From the NCBI GenBank assembly GCA_018812625.1, contig JAHJDH010000019.1, positions 1-48,401 of the forward strand: a stretch of 48,401 bases of DNA. The letters are read 5' to 3'. Source of the stretch: Microcaldota archaeon (lineage in GTDB: Archaea; Micrarchaeota; Micrarchaeia; Anstonellales; Bilamarchaeaceae). The notes under the pieces are model-generated. The model was not told where the DNA came from and ran no database searches. It was given only the letters and a program-made list of their open reading frames with translations. How positions within the stretch are numbered: position 1 is the first letter of the stretch; each line of letters opens with the position of its first letter. Below, piece by piece: positions 8,338-18,837 of the stretch. The translations under genes were made by a program, and so were the position numbers.

Positions 8338-9891
8338 TTACATGTCATTATCCCGTTTCTTCCTATGATATGTTATTGCAAATCTATGAGCCTCATCGCG
8401 GCATTTTTGGAGCAATTTTAATGCAGGGGATTTTCTATCCATCTTCAATGGCTCCATTTTATTTGGGAGATATACTTCCTCTTCTCTTTTTGCAAGTGAA
8501 ACTATTGTTTTATTTATTCCAAGCTCCTCAAGAGCTTCAATTGCAAAATGCAATTGGCCAGGCCCTCCATCAATAAGAATCAAATCTGGGAGCTGCCCTC
8601 CTTCTGATAAAATTCTAGAATAACGTCTACTGACAACTTCCTGCATCATAGCAAAATCATCCTGCCCTTCAACGGTTTTTATCTTGAATCTTCTATATCC
8701 TGATTTGTCTGGTTTGCCATTGACAAATCTTACCATTGAACCAACCGAATTTGTTCCAAAAAGAGTCGAAATATCAAATGTTTCGATAATTACTGGATTA
8801 TCCTTCATCTCAAGCTCATCTCTCAGTTCTAACACTGAAAAATCTATCTTATTGTGCATAATTGAATTTGCTGCAATCTCAAGTACCTTCATCTTTGCCT
8901 TTGATGGTTTTTTGAATTCCTGATTTAGTGTGCGGTTTAGGAGTTCTATCTGTTTTTCATTTAGATTGCTATAAACAATCTCATCTGTGCCAAGCTCTCC
9001 ATAATACTGCATACAAAATGCAACTTCTGGCTCTTCCTCATGCTTTATTTGAATTTTTTGATTTTCGCTTCTACAAATAACTCCATTTTGACTCTTTAAA
9101 ATATGTACATGAAGATCCTCTCCTATCTTTTGGAACCAAGCAAAATCTTCATCTTTTCTTTTTATCTGCTCAACATTTGATCTTCCAAAGAATATTTCCA
9201 GCGAACTGATTTGGTCTCTAAGTGATGCTGCAAGTTCGTAGTCAAGATTATCCGATGCCTTTTTCATCTGAGATTTCAAATCACTGATGATTTTTTTTGC
9301 ATTCTTTTTACCGCCTAGGACCATCTCAAGTGAATTGATGTTTTTTTGATAATCTTCACTGTTTATTTTTCCAATGCATGGAGCGCTACAGTTACCTAAA
9401 TGATATTGCAAACATTCTTTTTTTGGCATTTTGTTGCATATACGAACCCTAAACAGTTTCCTAAGATATCTTGCTGAAATTGTACGCTTTGCACTATCTG
9501 TAAAAGGCCCAAAAAACTTTGCAGTTTTTATTTTGAATTTTCCCTTAGAATTTTTTCTTGCAACGAGCAGTCGTGGAAATTTTTCTTTTGTTAGGGCAAG
9601 ATATGAAAAATGCTTTGAATCTTTTAGCAGCATATTGTACTTTGGTTGATAATTTTTGACCATATTTGATTCTAGAATAAGTGCTTCCGTTTCGTTTTTT
9701 GTTAGTATGAATTCAATTTCTGTAATTTGATTGACTAATATGCTTGTTTTGATGTCATGTGCTCCAGTAAAATATTGAGAAAGCCTTTTTCGAATATCTC
9801 TTGCCTTTCCGATATAAATGACATCTCCATCAATGTCCTTCATCAGGTATATTCCGGCTTTTTCTGGATACTTTGAGTGGGTAAATTCCAT
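8338..9891 (-). CDS. uvrC: Excinuclease ABC subunit C, C-terminally short
   Basis: GIY-YIG domain (AGIYLMKDIDGDVIYIGKARDIRKRLSQYF), UVR motif, UvrC endonuclease domain (LPDLILIDGGPGQL...RDEAHRFAITYHRKKR), stop immediately after. Confidence 0.95.
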   Translation of the reverse strand: MEFTHSKYPEKAGIYLMKDIDGDVIYIGKARDIRKRLSQYFTGAHDIKTSILVNQITEIEFILTKNETEALILESNMVKNYQPKYNMLLKDSKHFSYLALTKEKFPRLLVARKNSKGKFKIKTAKFFGPFTDSAKRTISARYLRKLFRVRICNKMPKKECLQYHLGNCSAPCIGKINSEDYQKNINSLEMVLGGKKNAKKIISDLKSQMKKASDNLDYELAASLRDQISSLEIFFGRSNVEQIKRKDEDFAWFQKIGEDLHVHILKSQNGVICRSENQKIQIKHEEEPEVAFCMQYYGELGTDEIVYSNLNEKQIELLNRTLNQEFKKPSKAKMKVLEIAANSIMHNKIDFSVLELRDELEMKDNPVIIETFDISTLFGTNSVGSMVRFVNGKPDKSGYRRFKIKTVEGQDDFAMMQEVVSRRYSRILSEGGQLPDLILIDGGPGQLHFAIEALEELGINKTIVSLAKREEEVYLPNKMEPLKMDRKSPALKLLQKCRDEAHRFAITYHRKKRDNDM

Positions 9892-9897
9892 ATTGCA

Positions 9898-12714
9898 TCA
9901 TCTTAGTACTTCCTGAAGATATTTGGCCGTATGTGTATTTGTTTTTGCAACCTCCTCAGGAGTTCCCTTAGCAACTACCAGTCCTCCGGCATCGCCTCCG
10001 TCAGGTCCCAGATCAATAACCCAATCTGCACTTTTTATGACATCTAAGTTGTGCTCTATTACAATCATGCTGTTTCCCTTATCAACCAGCCTCATAAGAA
10101 CTTCAAGAAGTTTATGCACATCATCAAAGTGGAGGCCTGTTGTAGGCTCATCCAGAACATACATTGTTTTTCCTGTTGATCTCTTAGATAGTTCTGTTGC
10201 AAGCTTAACTCTCTGGGCTTCTCCTCCAGATAATGTTGTTGCGGGCTGACCAAGTTTGATATACCCAAGTCCAACATCCTGCACCGTCTGAAGTTTATTC
10301 TTTATTGTTGGGATGTTTTTGAAGAATTCTAGAGCTTCATTAACACTCATATCAAGAATCTCGGAAATATTTTTTCCTTTGTACGATATCTCAAGAGTTT
10401 GGGAGTGGTATCGTTTACCTTTGCATACTTCGCATGGTACATAAACATCACTGAGAAAGTGCATTTCTATTTTTATTAGCCCATCTCCCTCACAATTACT
10501 GCATCTTCCATCTGCAACATTGAATGAAAATCTCCCGGCTTTGTATCCACGTGCTTTTGCTTCCGGAGTTTTTGCAAATAATTCTCTAATTGGGGTAAAT
10601 GCTCCAACATATGTTGCTGGATTGGACCTGGGGGTCCTTCCAATTGGTGATTGGTCGACCTCGATAATTTTATCAAGCATCTCAGCATTTCTTATTGTTT
10701 CGAATTTTCCGACCGTTAGCCTTGATCTGTTTAGTGCATTGGATAGTGCTGGAAACAATGTCTTTGAAATAAGGGATGATTTTCCAGATCCAGATACTCC
10801 TGTAATGCACGTTAAAGTTCCAATTGGAACCTCAACATCTATCTTTTTTAGGTTGTTTTCTTTTGCTCCAACAAGTGTTAACATTTTATCTGCTTTTCTT
10901 CGTTTTTTTGGAACATCTATCTTCTTTTTACCAGATAAATACAATCCAGTTATTGAATCCTTATTCTCTATAATGTCATTATGATCTCCAGTTGCAATGA
11001 TTCTGCCGCCATGCGCTCCAGCGCCTGGACCAATATCAATAATATGATCTGCTTCTCTTATTGTCTCCTCATCATGCTCAACAATAACAAGTGTATTCCC
11101 AATATCCCTAAGTCTTTTGAGTGTTGCAATTAATTTGCCATTATCCCGTTGGTGCAGTCCGATTGATGGCTCATCTAAAACATATATTATTCCTGTTAGG
11201 TTTGTGCCTATTTGTGTTGCCAGACGAATCCTTTGAGATTCTCCTCCAGAAAGCGTTGAACTTTCTCTTGATAATGTGAGATATTCAAGCCCAACATTTT
11301 CAAGGAATTCGAGTCTGGAATTAATCTCTTTAAGGATCGGAATAGCAATCTGTTTCTCACTGCTATCGAAATTTATATGAGCAAGATGCTTTTTTGTTTT
11401 TGAAATGGAAACATTGCAAATATCAGATATGTTCCACTGTCCAACCAGAACGCTTAGCATTTCTTTCTTAAGACGTTTTCCCCTGCAATCCGGGCATGTT
11501 TTCTCTCTCATGAATTTTCCGATTTCATTTTTTCTCCTGTCAGATTTAGTTTGGTGAAACAATCTTTCAAGCTGTGGGATTACTCCTTCAAAATCAGCTT
11601 CGTATTCATATACTGCACTGCTGCTTTTGCTTTCATATTTGAACTTCATTCTGTCTTTTGTTCCATGCAAAATAACATCCAATTTCTCCTTGCTTATATC
11701 AGAAATTGGCGCTCTAATATCAATTCCGAATTTTTTTGCAACCACCTGAATCTGATGGATTCTCCAGCCTCCTTCCATAAGTCCTTTGTAGCATGTGATA
11801 GCACCTCCAATTATTGAGAGTTTTTTATCTGGAATTATGAGGTCTGCATCAAATTCCATCTTAAAACCAAGGCCATGGCACTGTTCACATGCTCCAAAAG
11901 GAGAATTAAACGAAAAGTCTCTTGGCTGCAATTCACCTAGTGAAATGCCATGTTCTGGGCAGGCATTTTTCTTTGAGTATGTTACTCTATCCTCTTTATT
12001 TTTTGCAATTAGAATTCCATTCCCCTGATCAAGTGCTGATTCTATTGCTTCATGAAGCCGTTCTTCATCACTTGTATTAAGCCTATCAATACGAATTGAT
12101 ATGTTGTGCTTGATATTTTTATCTAATTTTGGAACCTCCTCTTCTAAATTTACTAATTTTGAATCAACATAAACAAAGTAGAATCCAGAATCTTTCATTT
12201 TTTTGAATTCTTTTTCATACCTTCCTTTTTCTCCCCGCGCTATTGGTGCTAGGATTTCAATCTTTTGATCTTTCCACGCTGCTTTAATTCCTGATGCAAT
12301 TTCATCTGGCCCTTGCTTAGAAATTGGTTTTTTACAAATTGGGCAGTGTGGATGACCAACTCTGGCAAATAAAAGTCTTAGATAATCATAAATCTCAGTT
12401 ACAGTACCTACTGTTGATCTTGGATTTCTTGATGTTGTTTTCTGGTCAATTGAAATTGCTGGTGAGAGGCCTTCTATTGAATCAACGTCCGGTTTATTCA
12501 TTATCCCAAGAAACTGCCTTGCATATGCTGAAAGAGATTCTACATACCTTCTTTGACCTTCTGCATATAATGTATCAAAGGCAAGTGTTGATTTTCCTGA
12601 TCCTGAGAGTCCAGTAATCACTGTAATCTTTTCGCGCGGAATCTCAACATCCACATTTTTGAGATTATGCTCTCTAGCGCCTTTGATTATGATTTTATCT
12701 CTTATTTTTCCCAC
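9898..12714 (-). CDS. uvrA: Excinuclease ABC subunit A
   Basis: Two ABC ATPase modules: [45 protein letters not shown]; Zn motifs CPICKKPI and CSNCEGDG. Confidence 0.98.
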   Translation of the reverse strand: MGKIRDKIIIKGAREHNLKNVDVEIPREKITVITGLSGSGKSTLAFDTLYAEGQRRYVESLSAYARQFLGIMNKPDVDSIEGLSPAISIDQKTTSRNPRSTVGTVTEIYDYLRLLFARVGHPHCPICKKPISKQGPDEIASGIKAAWKDQKIEILAPIARGEKGRYEKEFKKMKDSGFYFVYVDSKLVNLEEEVPKLDKNIKHNISIRIDRLNTSDEERLHEAIESALDQGNGILIAKNKEDRVTYSKKNACPEHGISLGELQPRDFSFNSPFGACEQCHGLGFKMEFDADLIIPDKKLSIIGGAITCYKGLMEGGWRIHQIQVVAKKFGIDIRAPISDISKEKLDVILHGTKDRMKFKYESKSSSAVYEYEADFEGVIPQLERLFHQTKSDRRKNEIGKFMREKTCPDCRGKRLKKEMLSVLVGQWNISDICNVSISKTKKHLAHINFDSSEKQIAIPILKEINSRLEFLENVGLEYLTLSRESSTLSGGESQRIRLATQIGTNLTGIIYVLDEPSIGLHQRDNGKLIATLKRLRDIGNTLVIVEHDEETIREADHIIDIGPGAGAHGGRIIATGDHNDIIENKDSITGLYLSGKKKIDVPKKRRKADKMLTLVGAKENNLKKIDVEVPIGTLTCITGVSGSGKSSLISKTLFPALSNALNRSRLTVGKFETIRNAEMLDKIIEVDQSPIGRTPRSNPATYVGAFTPIRELFAKTPEAKARGYKAGRFSFNVADGRCSNCEGDGLIKIEMHFLSDVYVPCEVCKGKRYHSQTLEISYKGKNISEILDMSVNEALEFFKNIPTIKNKLQTVQDVGLGYIKLGQPATTLSGGEAQRVKLATELSKRSTGKTMYVLDEPTTGLHFDDVHKLLEVLMRLVDKGNSMIVIEHNLDVIKSADWVIDLGPDGGDAGGLVVAKGTPEEVAKTNTHTAKYLQEVLR

Positions 12715-12728
12715 CTTTTTTCTTTTAA

Positions 12729-14654
12729 TTATTTATTGTTTTGAAGTTCCCTTATTTTATCTCTTAGGTTTATTGCTCTCTCAAATTCTAAACGTTCTGC
12801 TGCAACTTTCATCTCCTCTTCTAGTTGTGCAATAATCTCTTCCTTTTGAGTTTCGTTCATTGTTTTTGGGATAGCTACTGGAAGAGTTCCATCATCGTCA
12901 TCCAGAATCGGTTTTTTGATTGATTTTGGTACAATCTTATTTTTTTCATTGAATTCTATTTGTTTATTCCGACGTCTTTCTGTTTCTTCAATTGCCAATT
13001 CCATTGCTCTGGATTTTTCATCTGCATACATAATCACATTACTATTGACATTTCTGGCAGCTCTTCCTATTGTTTGGATTAATGAGGTTTCAGATCTTAA
13101 AAACCCTGTTTTATCTGCATCAAGGATTGCAACTAAGGAAACTTCTGGGATATCTAGTCCCTCTCTAAGAAGATTAATGCCAACAAGACAGTCAAACTTT
13201 CCTTGTCTGAGGGATTTTATTAGTTTGGTCCTATCAAGCGTTTCAATTTCGGAGTGCAAATATCGAACGCGCGCTCCATTGTTATGAAGATAATCAGTTA
13301 GATCCTCTGCCATTCTTTTTGTGAGTGTTGTAACAAGAACACGTTCATTTTTCTTTGCTCTATTTTTGATTTCTACTAAAAGATTTTCAAGTTGTCCATC
13401 AGTTTTTCTAATCTCAACATTTGGGTCAACAAGACCAGTCGGGCGGACAATCTGCTCTACAATCTTTTTTGACTTCTTTAACTCATATTCTGACGGTGTT
13501 GCTGAAACAAAAATCACATTGTTCATATACTCTACAAATTCCTCAAATTTCAATGGGCGGTTATCATATGCGCAAGGCAATCTAAATCCATTCTCAACAA
13601 GGGATTTTTTCCTTGCATAGTCGCCATTGTACATTGCCTTAACCTGCGGTATTGTTACGTGTGATTCATCAATAAACATAATGAAGTCTTTTGGAAAATA
13701 ATCAAGAAGGCAAAATGGCCTTGTTCCTGGGGCTCTTCCATCAAAATGTCTTGAATAGTTTTCAATTCCACTACAATATCCTATTTCCCGAAGCATTTCA
13801 AGATCATAATTTGTTCTTTGTTCAATCCGTTGCCTTTCGAGTGGCTTTAATGTTGGTGCATACTCCTCAAGTTCTGTCTGTATTGCAGCTATTGCATTAT
13901 CGCGAAGCTCATCTGCAACGACAAAATGTTTTGCTGGCAGAATCAAGTAACTATTTACTGGAGTTTTCTTTTGCTGCAGCGTATCAAAAAATACTATCTC
14001 CTGAATTTTTTCATCTTCAAAGTTTATCCGAACTGCTTTATCTGCAAATGGAGGGAAGACCTCTAATATGTCCCCGCGAAGTCTGAATTTTCCCTTCTCA
14101 AGTACAGTATCATTTCTCTCATACTGCATCGAGACAAGAGATTTTACTATTTCTTTTCTTGTAATTCCTTCTCCAACTTTCAAGTCAAGTCCGAGTTCTT
14201 TGTAAGTTCCAGGGTTTCCAAGGCCATATATGCAAGAGACTGATGCGATAATTATTGTTGGCCTTCCAGAGAGGAGATATGATGTTGCCTGAAGTCTGAA
14301 TTCTTCAATTTTTTCATTTATGTCTGCTGATTTTTCAATATATGTATCTGATGTGGCAATGTAGCTCTCAGGTTGATAATAATCATAATACGAGATAAAG
14401 TATCCAATATCATTTTTTGGGAAGAACTGCTGAAATTCTGCATAAAGCTGGGCTGCCAAAGTTTTGTTGTGGCATAGAATAAGCGCTGATTTTCCAGTTC
14501 TTGCAATCACATTTGCCATTGTGAATGTTTTTCCTGATCCAGTTACTCCAAGAAGAGTTTGGGCTCCTCCTATGTTTGCAATTGGCATTAACTCTTCAAT
14601 TGCAGAAGGCTGATCTCCAGCCGGTTTATATCTAGATTCAAGAGTAAATCTCAT
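12729..14654 (-). CDS. uvrB: Excinuclease ABC subunit B
   Basis: [31 protein letters not shown] beta-hairpin, [37 protein letters not shown]-terminal UVR motif. Confidence 0.98.
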   Translation of the reverse strand: MRFTLESRYKPAGDQPSAIEELMPIANIGGAQTLLGVTGSGKTFTMANVIARTGKSALILCHNKTLAAQLYAEFQQFFPKNDIGYFISYYDYYQPESYIATSDTYIEKSADINEKIEEFRLQATSYLLSGRPTIIIASVSCIYGLGNPGTYKELGLDLKVGEGITRKEIVKSLVSMQYERNDTVLEKGKFRLRGDILEVFPPFADKAVRINFEDEKIQEIVFFDTLQQKKTPVNSYLILPAKHFVVADELRDNAIAAIQTELEEYAPTLKPLERQRIEQRTNYDLEMLREIGYCSGIENYSRHFDGRAPGTRPFCLLDYFPKDFIMFIDESHVTIPQVKAMYNGDYARKKSLVENGFRLPCAYDNRPLKFEEFVEYMNNVIFVSATPSEYELKKSKKIVEQIVRPTGLVDPNVEIRKTDGQLENLLVEIKNRAKKNERVLVTTLTKRMAEDLTDYLHNNGARVRYLHSEIETLDRTKLIKSLRQGKFDCLVGINLLREGLDIPEVSLVAILDADKTGFLRSETSLIQTIGRAARNVNSNVIMYADEKSRAMELAIEETERRRNKQIEFNEKNKIVPKSIKKPILDDDDGTLPVAIPKTMNETQKEEIIAQLEEEMKVAAERLEFERAINLRDKIRELQNNK

Positions 14655-14696
14655 AATATCCTTGTAAGAATTAGGGAAAGAAGTAAATAAAAAATC

Positions 14697-14933
14697 CTAT
14701 TCGGATTGCGTATGCATGAAAAAGCCCATTGCAAGTACAATAAGACCAACGAAGAGTAGGATCCAGGAAGCATCTCCTATGGTAATTATTGATTCCTGAA
14801 GCAATTCGTTTGCTGATTTGTAGCCTGCACCAAGTACTCTATCTGCAACAATCATGGTTCCTGCCATTACTATAAGTCCAAATACTGAGACCAGAATCCC
14901 AGTACAAACGACTTTTCCAGCGTGTTTTTTCAT
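14697..14933 (-). CDS. Small membrane protein with two predicted TM segments
   Basis: MKKHAGKVVCTGILVSVFGLIVMAGTMIV...WILLFVGLIVLAMGFFMHTQSE; start overlaps the stop of the upstream HEAT gene (TAATG). Confidence 0.6.
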   Translation of the reverse strand: MKKHAGKVVCTGILVSVFGLIVMAGTMIVADRVLGAGYKSANELLQESIITIGDASWILLFVGLIVLAMGFFMHTQSE

Positions 14934-15766
14934 TAATTTCCCTCGCTCTGAATCTTTTTTATCCACGGACCTAATATCTTTCTAGCAGCTTCTGCAACCA
15001 GAGGGTCATCTGATTGAGTTAGGCCAATCACCATCCTGAATGCTTTGCCAGGCCCGTTCTTATTTTGTTCTTGGTCGATAGCACATGAAAAAAATTCAAT
15101 TGCTAGTACTCTTTGACGATCATTGTTTCCGCATAAAAATCTTCGCATCATTGGCAAAGATTCATTATCAATTTCCTGATGTAATGAAGCTGCTTTAGTC
15201 AAAGTCTTCATGGCAGCTGATCTGACATCTTGATGATCATCATTAAGCAGTTTAACAATTGCCTTAACTGTATCTCCCATCACAACCTCATTTTTTATCA
15301 TGTCACTAAACATTTCAAGAGCAGTTATTTTTGTTTCATGACACTCACTATTAAGAGCTTCTTCAAGGTCTCCATATGCTGATGATACGTCTGCACCATC
15401 CATATATGCCATGTGCATGGTATTTATCAAAGTAAGTCTCTCTTCAGGAAATTTTCTAAATGCTTCAATTAAATATGGTATTGCTTCACTTATGTCTAGT
15501 CCAAGACCAAGAAGTGATGAGGAATCTATCAGAGTATATGCCGCGGCCTTTCTTATGTTTGGATCTTCATCATTAAGGAATTCGGCAATTAGTGGCACAT
15601 CCTCCTTGGAAGGATTGATTTTTTCAGCAGTATCCTCTGGATCCACAGTTTTCAATATCCTGGCTATGAGTTCTCTTTTATCTCCTGTCAATAGCTCTGC
15701 GACCCTGGCGAAAGGTCTTTTTTTCCCTGTTTTTCCTTTGTCTTCACTGCGTTTTTTCCAATTCAT
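14933..15766 (-). CDS. HEAT-repeat protein
   Basis: Start chosen at MNWKKRSEDKGKTGKK; repeats such as VPLIAEFLNDEDPNIRKAAAYTLID and VKAIVKLLNDDHQDVRSAAMKTLTKA. Confidence 0.75.
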   Translation of the reverse strand: MNWKKRSEDKGKTGKKRPFARVAELLTGDKRELIARILKTVDPEDTAEKINPSKEDVPLIAEFLNDEDPNIRKAAAYTLIDSSSLLGLGLDISEAIPYLIEAFRKFPEERLTLINTMHMAYMDGADVSSAYGDLEEALNSECHETKITALEMFSDMIKNEVVMGDTVKAIVKLLNDDHQDVRSAAMKTLTKAASLHQEIDNESLPMMRRFLCGNNDRQRVLAIEFFSCAIDQEQNKNGPGKAFRMVIGLTQSDDPLVAEAARKILGPWIKKIQSEGN

Positions 15767-15815
15767 GTTTAACGCCTTTATGAATTGTGATAAAAACAGT
15801 TTATAAATGGGTATA

Positions 15816-17108
15816 TTATAAATAATCTGACGGATCAATTTTCTTCCATCTTGCTTTTTCAAATGCCTTGGCATCGTCAAGCGGTTTTGTTGCATCGAGG
15901 CCCATTTTAGTAGTTTCATACGTGTGTGGATCTGCGCTTGGATCTAATGAAGAGCCTTTTTGCTTTTCTTTGACAACGAGGTCTTTATCTGCCTGGAATC
16001 TTGTTGCAACTGCCCATTCAACTTCCAAAGGCTTATCAACATCAATGTCTTCATCTACAATAACAACATGCTTGAGTGATTTGTGTCCTGCAAATGCAGC
16101 TTCTATTGTGGCCTTTCCATCAGATTCTGCTTTCTTTTTTATTGAAACTACTGCATGAAGCCAGCAACATCCTCCTGGAGAGATATTAACACTTTTACAT
16201 TCGCAAACTTTGCTTACCTCTGTGAAAATTGTTGGTTCTCGTGGCATTCCCATTAATACCTTATGCTCAAGTCCCCCTGGAAGAAGCACATGCCACATTG
16301 CATCATTCCTATGGTACATTTTAGTGAATTTCATTACCTGCTGTTTTCGAACAACATCATATGTCTCTGTCAAATCAATGAATGGCCCTTCATCTGCCAT
16401 CTCCTTTGTGATTCTTCCCTCAAAGGCAAATTCACAATCTGATGGAATCTCAATTCCATTGCTTAGTTTCACTGTTTTTACTTCTGCAAGTCTGTTTGCA
16501 TATTCCAGTTCATCCTGGCCTATCCTAGAAGAAATTGCTGCTGATAATAGCACATTAATAGGAGCGCCGACTATTACTGCAACATCCAGCTCTCCTCCTG
16601 CTCTTTTGATAAATTCCTCCAGATTTCTATGGAGTATTCTCATTACTACCCTATCCTTTTCAATAACCATCATTCTGTGAAATGATAAGTTTCGTCCATA
16701 TTCCTTGTCTTTTGCAATTACTATTGCAGATGCGAGGTATGGCCCACCATCTTTTTCAGCATGAATTGGAATCGGAAGCTTTGAAAGATCAATTTCGCTT
16801 GTGCTATTTTCGAGGATAGGTCCGTTTTCAATAAGCTCTGGTTTTGTTGGATTGTTTATAGCATCAATAAGCTTTGGAATCAGTTCATCCTTTTCAATTC
16901 CAAAATATTCACAAATAAGTTTTCTTGTTGAAAACACATTTCCAACAGCTGGAAAATCTGATTCTTCTACCTCTGGAGCATAAACTGGCTTTCCATCAAG
17001 AACATGCATAAGCCCGGCAAGATCAAGATTTTTTGAAATCTTCTTGTTAACAATTGCCATTCTATTTTCATTTCTTATTTTTTCAATAAATTCTCTGAAT
17101 GTTTTCAT
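15816..17108 (-). CDS. UbiD-family decarboxylase; candidate anhydromevalonate phosphate decarboxylase
   Basis: MKTFREFIEKIRNENRMAIV...KDGGPYLASAIVIAKD...GRNLSFHRMMVI...EGRITKEMADEGPFIDLTETYD; ATGA overlap with UbiX and AcnX subunits nearby. Confidence 0.85.
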   Translation of the reverse strand: MKTFREFIEKIRNENRMAIVNKKISKNLDLAGLMHVLDGKPVYAPEVEESDFPAVGNVFSTRKLICEYFGIEKDELIPKLIDAINNPTKPELIENGPILENSTSEIDLSKLPIPIHAEKDGGPYLASAIVIAKDKEYGRNLSFHRMMVIEKDRVVMRILHRNLEEFIKRAGGELDVAVIVGAPINVLLSAAISSRIGQDELEYANRLAEVKTVKLSNGIEIPSDCEFAFEGRITKEMADEGPFIDLTETYDVVRKQQVMKFTKMYHRNDAMWHVLLPGGLEHKVLMGMPREPTIFTEVSKVCECKSVNISPGGCCWLHAVVSIKKKAESDGKATIEAAFAGHKSLKHVVIVDEDIDVDKPLEVEWAVATRFQADKDLVVKEKQKGSSLDPSADPHTYETTKMGLDATKPLDDAKAFEKARWKKIDPSDYL

Positions 17109-17641
17109 TTTGATCCCCATCTTTTAGATATTTGATGCTTTAGCCCCATCTGGTCAAGCACTCTTGCAATAATAAAATCAATCAGATCATCAACTTTTTT
17201 TGGCTTGCCATAAAAACCAGGAGTAGCTGGCAAAATAATCCCACCTGCCAATGTTACCTTCTCCATATTTTTTATTGTAATTAATGAGTATGGTGTATCT
17301 CGAACAACTAATATGAGTTTTGACCTTTCCTTGAGTGCAACCTCTGCTGCCCTGTTGATAAGATTATTCCCAACCCCATTTGCAATTTCTCCAAGGCTTT
17401 TGAGTGAACATGGTATGAGCACAACCGCATCTGGTGGGTTTGATCCTGATGCATATGGACATGAGAAATCGTTTTCGTGATAATCTGCTTTTGGCAATTT
17501 TGTTCCTTCTGCTTTAGCAACTTCAACAGCACCACTACTCACAACAACTGAAACTTCATTATCTGTCTGTTTTAGTATCTCGACAAGCCGTCTTCCATAC
17601 TCTAGACCAGAAGCTCCAGTAATAGCTACCAAAATACGCAT
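17105..17641 (-). CDS. ubiX: UbiX-family flavin prenyltransferase
   Basis: MRILVAITGASGLEYGRRLVEIL...SGSNPPDAVVLIPCSLKSLGEIANGVGNNLINRAAEVALKERSKLILVVRDTPYSLI. Confidence 0.93.
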   Translation of the reverse strand: MRILVAITGASGLEYGRRLVEILKQTDNEVSVVVSSGAVEVAKAEGTKLPKADYHENDFSCPYASGSNPPDAVVLIPCSLKSLGEIANGVGNNLINRAAEVALKERSKLILVVRDTPYSLITIKNMEKVTLAGGIILPATPGFYGKPKKVDDLIDFIIARVLDQMGLKHQISKRWGSK

Positions 17642-17691
17642 ATATTGTCGTTGTTATTTTCTCTTTAAAATGTAATGCATTTGAATAAAAA

Positions 17692-18771
17692 TTAGGGTTT
17701 TTCGAATATCATTCCAACCAAATTGTGTTTTTCATCTATTGGAACATCTACATGGCCAATTTGGTTAAATCTTGCTCTAATCCGATTGGCAATTACATCA
17801 ACACTTTTGCGTCTTGCCATACTTTCAATTGCACCTCTCATGGAACTGTCCTTTCCCATAGCAGAAAATACAAATGGATCTTCATCAGCAACGATTAATT
17901 TCGCTCCAGTTTCCATAATTGCTGGAAGCTGCCTCATTACACTATCCAAATCAACATAAGCAGTTGCATTGAAGAGTAAAACTGTTTTGAATTTCCTAAG
18001 TGGCATTCTATCGCCTATACTTTCAGCAACTCCACATAGAAATCTTTTTCCAGTGCCGTTCATGTTCTCAAGAGGATCAATAACCGTTGCCATTTGCCTG
18101 GCCAATCGTATCATATTTGCTGATTCGTCAATACCAACATAATCTGTCATTCCATTCCGATACATCCAATGCAAGCTTCTACCAGTCCCGCAACAAATAT
18201 CAAGCACAGGGGCTCTGATGTATTCTCTTGATGCTCCGAGAACTCTGGACTGCGCCCTATAATGGCCAGTCTTGAGCATATATGAATCAAACTCGCCTGC
18301 TATTTCGTCCCATGATTTCTTTGGAGTGAAAATTAATCCGGTCATATTGTACTGATGAGCTGGAACATCAATTGTCAGTGTTTTGTCCCAGCCAAATGGG
18401 GGTTGCTGCACTATATTATCTACCATAAGTAGCTCACTGAGGTTTCTCAGTATTCTTCTTGCAACTTCTGGCTCTTCTGGAATATCACTTAGGTGTCCAA
18501 AGGCACATACGATGATTTCACTTGCGCCAACCCGTTTCTTTGTTCTTGCAATTTCATCTCGAATTTCTCTAAGATCAAGTACCTCATCTCCTCTCTCTAC
18601 ACAGACAAGAGCAAGAAGCCCATTATCTGATCTGGTATCCGGATTTTCTATCTTAGGTAAATGGGCTAGTTTTGCCACTAACCTTCTTACCTCGGCACTT
18701 CTCTTATTTGGAGGTTGATCCTGTCGTACCTGGATCTGGAGTTTTTTTGCATGGCTACAAAGAATCCTCAA
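17692..18771 (-). CDS. Fusion protein: N-terminal archaeal ThrRS editing-like (DTD-fold) domain plus C-terminal SAM-dependent methyltransferase
   Basis: N-term RILCSHAKKLQIQV...GLLALVCVERGDE...SEIIVCAFGHLSDIPEEPEVARRILRNL...PPFGWDKTLTIDVPAHQ resembles the archaeal ThrRS editing domain; C-term PVLDICCGTGRSLHWMYRNGMTDYVGIDESANMIRLAR is a methyltransferase motif I/II. Apparent TTG start. Confidence 0.72.
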   Translation of the reverse strand: MRILCSHAKKLQIQVRQDQPPNKRSAEVRRLVAKLAHLPKIENPDTRSDNGLLALVCVERGDEVLDLREIRDEIARTKKRVGASEIIVCAFGHLSDIPEEPEVARRILRNLSELLMVDNIVQQPPFGWDKTLTIDVPAHQYNMTGLIFTPKKSWDEIAGEFDSYMLKTGHYRAQSRVLGASREYIRAPVLDICCGTGRSLHWMYRNGMTDYVGIDESANMIRLARQMATVIDPLENMNGTGKRFLCGVAESIGDRMPLRKFKTVLLFNATAYVDLDSVMRQLPAIMETGAKLIVADEDPFVFSAMGKDSSMRGAIESMARRKSVDVIANRIRARFNQIGHVDVPIDEKHNLVGMIFEKP

Positions 18772-18777
18772 TAAATC

Positions 18778-18802
18778 ACATCTATAATGGTTCTATAGAT
18801 GT
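18778..18802. promoter_or_regulatory. Perfect 9-bp inverted repeat immediately upstream of the 17692-18771 gene; candidate operator or hairpin
   Basis: ACATCTATA (18778-18786) - ATGGTTC - TATAGATGT (18794-18802). Confidence 0.45.
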
Positions 18803-18837
18803 AAAATTATGTTAAGTACTGAATAAAAATCTATTCA

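Noticed and set aside
13691-14086. 131-aa plus-strand ORF antisense to uvrB, and similar antisense ORFs elsewhere (e.g. 22383-22973, 562-987, 10520-10984)
   Set aside because: Each lies opposite a well-supported gene and has a low-complexity, frame-shadow composition with no recognisable domain.
14933-15919. Full 328-aa extent of the HEAT ORF
   Set aside because: The N-terminal extension overlaps the UbiD gene; the start at 15766 (MNWKKR) is more plausible.
17692-18771. Simple interpretation as a ThrRS fragment or pseudogene
   Set aside because: The C-terminal two-thirds is an intact methyltransferase in the same frame, with no class II synthetase motifs and no internal stop.
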